The notes below the pieces were generated by a model. That model worked only from the letters and a program-made list of their open reading frames with translations, was not told where the DNA came from and did no database searches. 64,000 nt of DNA from JAUVRX01 sp049664225 (lineage in GTDB: Bacteria; Acidobacteriota; Thermoanaerobaculia; Multivoradales; JAHEKO01). Positions 61,496-64,000 of the stretch are shown here, piece by piece. The stretch is from NCBI GenBank assembly GCA_049664225.1, contig JBATEX010000190.1:230209-294208 (forward strand), written 5' to 3'. The stretch's first letter is position 1; the number at the start of each line of letters is the position of its first letter. Made by a program: the position numbers and the translations under genes.

Positions 61496-63253
61496 ATGAA
61501 TGGACCGCGCCACCGTGAGGTCCAACTAGTCCACCTAGCTCTGACACTCTTGCTGGTCACCCTACCGGTAGGTGACACCCCGGCTCTCGCCAATCACGAC
61601 AACGGCGCCCCAGCCAACGCGGTGATCGTCCAGGGCCCGACTGTGAGTACGGCCCGAGACCTGGTCCTCGCGGGCGGTGGCAGCGTGACCCACGAGCTGC
61701 CCATCATCCGGGCCGTAGCAGCTCGGCTGACGGCGACTCAACAGGAGCGTCTCGTGGCTCTCGCTCCCGAGCTGAAGATCTACGGTGACCGGACCGTCAG
61801 CATCACCGGCAAGCCCCCCAAGGACGGCGATAATACCTCTACCGACGAGCTCACCGGCATGCCGTTCAACGAGATCGTCGGTGCCGACCAGCTGCACGCA
61901 GCGGGAATCGACGGTACCGGAGTCACCGTCGCTGTCGTCGATACCGGCCACTACTCACAGAGAGGACTCAACAAGAACACCACGAATCAAGTTCGAGTGC
62001 TGGCGCAGTACGACGCCCGCCTCGATCAGCAGCAGGAATACAATCCTCTCCTCAATACCGACGAGAACGGACATGGTGCGCATGTAGCCAGCGTCGTGGT
62101 CAACAGCGCCAACCTGGGCTCCAACAAGAGTCCCGCGTTCGCTGGCGTCGCCCCCAACGCCGAGCTGGTCGTCGTGCACGCTTTCGATCGGTACGGCAGC
62201 TCCACCTATGCGGACGTGATCCGCGGGCTGCAGTGGATCCTCGACAACGCAGCCAGCTACGGGATCCGGGTGGTAAACCTCTCGTTCAGTGCCGAGCCAC
62301 GGTCGTACTACTGGGACGACCCGCTGAATCAGGCCGTCATGCGCCTCTGGCAGGCGGGCATCGTCGTGGTGGCCTCAGCCGGCAATCGGGGACCCGAGGC
62401 GATGACCATCGGCGTTCCCGGCAATGTGCCCTACGTGATCACCGTCGGTGCGATGACTGACAACTTCACGCCCCGAGATCCCGCCGATGACCTCCTGACC
62501 GCGTTCTCCTCGACCGGTCCCACGGTCGAAGGCTTCGTCAAGCCCGAAGTCGTCGCCCCGGGCGGCCACGTCAAAGGGCTGATGGCGACCAGCACCGAGC
62601 TCGCGGTGACCCATCCCGAGTTTCACGATGGGGCCAACTATTTCGTGATGTCAGGGACCTCGCAAGCGGCCGCGGTGGTGACCGGCGTCGTGGCTCTAAT
62701 GCTTCACCAATCGCCATTTCTGACCCCGGATGAGGTGAAGTTCCGCTTGATGGAGTCCGCCCGCCCCGCCACCTTCAACCGCGGCAGCCTGGTCTATCCG
62801 GTCTTTCAGCAGGGTGCAGGCAGGGTCGACGCCTACGGAGCGGTCTACTCCGACTCCCCGCTCGTGGCGAACCGCGGACTCGACATCGACCTCGACCTGG
62901 CCGGCCTGGCCCACTTCGGTGGTGCCGCCGACGCCTACGCGAGCAATGGCGGACAGGGCTACACCTTCTTCGTTCGCGACGCCGACGGCAATCCGGTCGA
63001 AGACGACGGATTCCTATGGTCCGACGAATACGTGTTTCAGGACGGCTTCCTGTGGAGCGACGGCTTTCTGTGGAGCGACGGCTTCTTCTGGTCGGACGGC
63101 TTCCTGTGGAGCGATGGCTTCCTCTGGTCTGACGGCTTCTTGTGGAGCGACGGCTTCTTATGGAGCGACGACTACACCCATTTTAGCGGCTTTCTGTGGA
63201 GCGAGACCTATGTCGAGCCAGCCTCCATCAACGTGTGGGTCGAACAGGAATAG
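61496..63253 (+). CDS. S8 subtilisin-like peptidase 9 with WSDGFL array
   Basis: 585 residues from the ATG at 61496 (AAAGGA 8 bases upstream). Signal peptide at about 10-33. Propeptide VIVQGPTVSTARDLVLAGGG. Triad AVVDTGHY, GHGAHVASV, GTSQAAAVVTG. It shares with peptidase 4 the insert VRDADGNPVEDDGFLWSDEYVFQDGF before six WSDGF(L/F) units; then DDYTHFSGFLWSETYVEPASI and NVWVEQE. First gene of the fourth RpoN unit. Confidence 0.93.
   Translation: MNGPRHREVQLVHLALTLLLVTLPVGDTPALANHDNGAPANAVIVQGPTVSTARDLVLAGGGSVTHELPIIRAVAARLTATQQERLVALAPELKIYGDRTVSITGKPPKDGDNTSTDELTGMPFNEIVGADQLHAAGIDGTGVTVAVVDTGHYSQRGLNKNTTNQVRVLAQYDARLDQQQEYNPLLNTDENGHGAHVASVVVNSANLGSNKSPAFAGVAPNAELVVVHAFDRYGSSTYADVIRGLQWILDNAASYGIRVVNLSFSAEPRSYYWDDPLNQAVMRLWQAGIVVVASAGNRGPEAMTIGVPGNVPYVITVGAMTDNFTPRDPADDLLTAFSSTGPTVEGFVKPEVVAPGGHVKGLMATSTELAVTHPEFHDGANYFVMSGTSQAAAVVTGVVALMLHQSPFLTPDEVKFRLMESARPATFNRGSLVYPVFQQGAGRVDAYGAVYSDSPLVANRGLDIDLDLAGLAHFGGAADAYASNGGQGYTFFVRDADGNPVEDDGFLWSDEYVFQDGFLWSDGFLWSDGFFWSDGFLWSDGFLWSDGFLWSDGFLWSDDYTHFSGFLWSETYVEPASINVWVEQE
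63053..63160 (+). repeat. Hexapeptide array, peptidase 9 (6 units)
   Basis: Six 18-base units coding WSDGFL, with WSDGFF in unit 2. Confidence 0.95.
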
Positions 63254-63299
63254 AACTGAACAGACAAGCGACTCGATGACTCGTCCTGGCGGGGGAATC

Positions 63300-64000
63300 A
63301 TGAATGAGATCTTTCGAAACAACTCAGCTTCAGGCATCTGTTGCCTCCTCGTCCTGTGTCTGATGGCTTGCGCATCGGCGACCCCGTCCTCTGACGTCGC
63401 ACAGGTCGCAGAGACGACCGGCTCGGTCATCGTCCAAGGGCCAAATGCCGAGACAGCCAAACGGCTGGTCCTCGAGGTCGGGGGCACCGTGACCCACGAG
63501 CTCGCCATCATCCGGGCCGTTGCAGCGCAATTGACAGCGACACAGCTGGACCGCCTCACCGGGCTGGCTCCCGAGCTGAAGATCTACGGTGATCGGGCCG
63601 TCGAGACCAGCGGCCGCGGCAATACCAAGAATGGTGGCACAGACATTCTCAACGACGACAGTGGCAGCGATCCCTACACCGGTAGCGAATGGATCTGGGA
63701 GCCGACCGTTCAGACCACGCCCGCGGCCATGCTGGAGGCCGACGTGCTGCATCAGGAGGGGATTACCGGCTTCGGCGTGACCGTGGCAGTCATCGATACG
63801 GGTCTGCATGACTTCGCCAAGGTCATGTACCGCGACGGCCAGCCCCGCGTCCTTGGCCAGTACGATGTCACCCGCAAAAAGGTCTGGAAGAATCCTCTGC
63901 GGCATAGCGACGGCAACGGCCACGGTGGACATGTCAACGGATTGATCGTCAATCGCGAGGTGCACGGTCCAACGGGCACCTTCTATGGCCTGGCCCCGGG
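63300..64000 (+). CDS. S8 subtilisin-like lipoprotein peptidase 10, truncated by window edge
   Basis: About 233 residues visible from the ATG at 63300 (GGGGGA upstream), 46 bases after peptidase 9. The lipobox LMAC follows ICCLLVLC. Propeptide VIVQGPNAETAKRLVLEVGG, DPYTGSEWIWEPTVQTTPAAML, Asp in AVIDTGLH, His in GHGGHVNGL. It is the closest relative of peptidase 7. The last 95 bases (63906-64000) are identical to 58330-58424 in peptidase 7. The catalytic Ser and repeat array lie beyond the window. Confidence 0.9.
   Translation, partial: MNEIFRNNSASGICCLLVLCLMACASATPSSDVAQVAETTGSVIVQGPNAETAKRLVLEVGGTVTHELAIIRAVAAQLTATQLDRLTGLAPELKIYGDRAVETSGRGNTKNGGTDILNDDSGSDPYTGSEWIWEPTVQTTPAAMLEADVLHQEGITGFGVTVAVIDTGLHDFAKVMYRDGQPRVLGQYDVTRKKVWKNPLRHSDGNGHGGHVNGLIVNREVHGPTGTFYGLAP

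Noticed and set aside
46723..63160. 18-base repeat blocks could be CRISPR arrays or minisatellites.
   Set aside because: Units are in frame, code one hexapeptide, have no spacers and end each peptidase gene.
46719..63559. Long opposite-strand frames coding KPSDHRKPS-type repeats.
   Set aside because: They are the reverse reading of the WSDGF arrays, with no ribosome sites or domains.

Overview
The window is high-GC bacterial chromosome from an organism that most resembles an Acidobacteriota member (Thermoanaerobaculia-like). This is inferred from a VWFA-related Acidobacterial-type exported protein, a DUF1501/DUF1800 pair, many exported hydrolases, and C-terminal GFESGD tails. No rRNA or other phylogenetic marker is present to settle the lineage.

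Layout. 1-4.0 kb: minus-strand pyrimidine block (pyrR-pyrB-pyrC) followed by an inositol-monophosphatase family gene and a truncated membrane/coiled-coil protein. 4.2-9.7 kb: smc, a DUF1579 exported protein and a cation-efflux transporter. 9.8 kb: tRNA-Thr(CGT). 10-23 kb: exported and envelope functions, namely a repeat protein, three alkaline-phosphatase-superfamily proteins, a methyltransferase with a small YLDP membrane protein, a zinc metalloprotease and a metallophosphoesterase. Remnants of a small inverted-repeat element lie at 14.2 and 23.1 kb. 23-28.7 kb: small proteins, a SEC-C protein, a serine/threonine dehydratase, a K+ channel with a zinc-ribbon tail, and a three-gene accessory operon whose last gene is a ribbon-helix-helix protein, headed by palindromic operator-like sites. 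28.9-39.6 kb: VWFA protein, DUF1501/DUF1800, aminotransferase V, DUF7507-like lipoprotein and DUF885 protein. 39.7-41.7 kb: a REP-associated transposase (RAYT) with candidate REP-like repeats on both sides.

The striking part is 41.8-64.0 kb. A sigma54-type activator with a degenerate GGDEF domain, a GAF domain, AAA+ and a Fis-type helix-turn-helix is followed by ten tandem same-strand exported S8 (subtilisin-like) peptidases; the tenth is cut by the window edge. All nine complete ones end in arrays of 4-9 copies of a hexapeptide, WSDGF plus L, V, M or F. In eight of these the extreme C-terminus is a short WVxQ-type tail, usually NVWVEQE. Four near-identical -24/-12 promoters (TGGTAYGGCNNTTGCT, with GG-N10-GC spacing) stand before peptidases 1, 4, 6 and 9. 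An AAGAAACGR leader motif follows each promoter at a fixed distance, and a conserved GC hairpin ends the units upstream of promoters 2-4. This gives operons [1-2-3], [4-5], [6-7-8] and [9-10...]. The simplest model, an inference, is an RpoN-controlled, repeatedly duplicated set of secreted or lipid-anchored proteases whose repeat tails serve export, anchoring or assembly.
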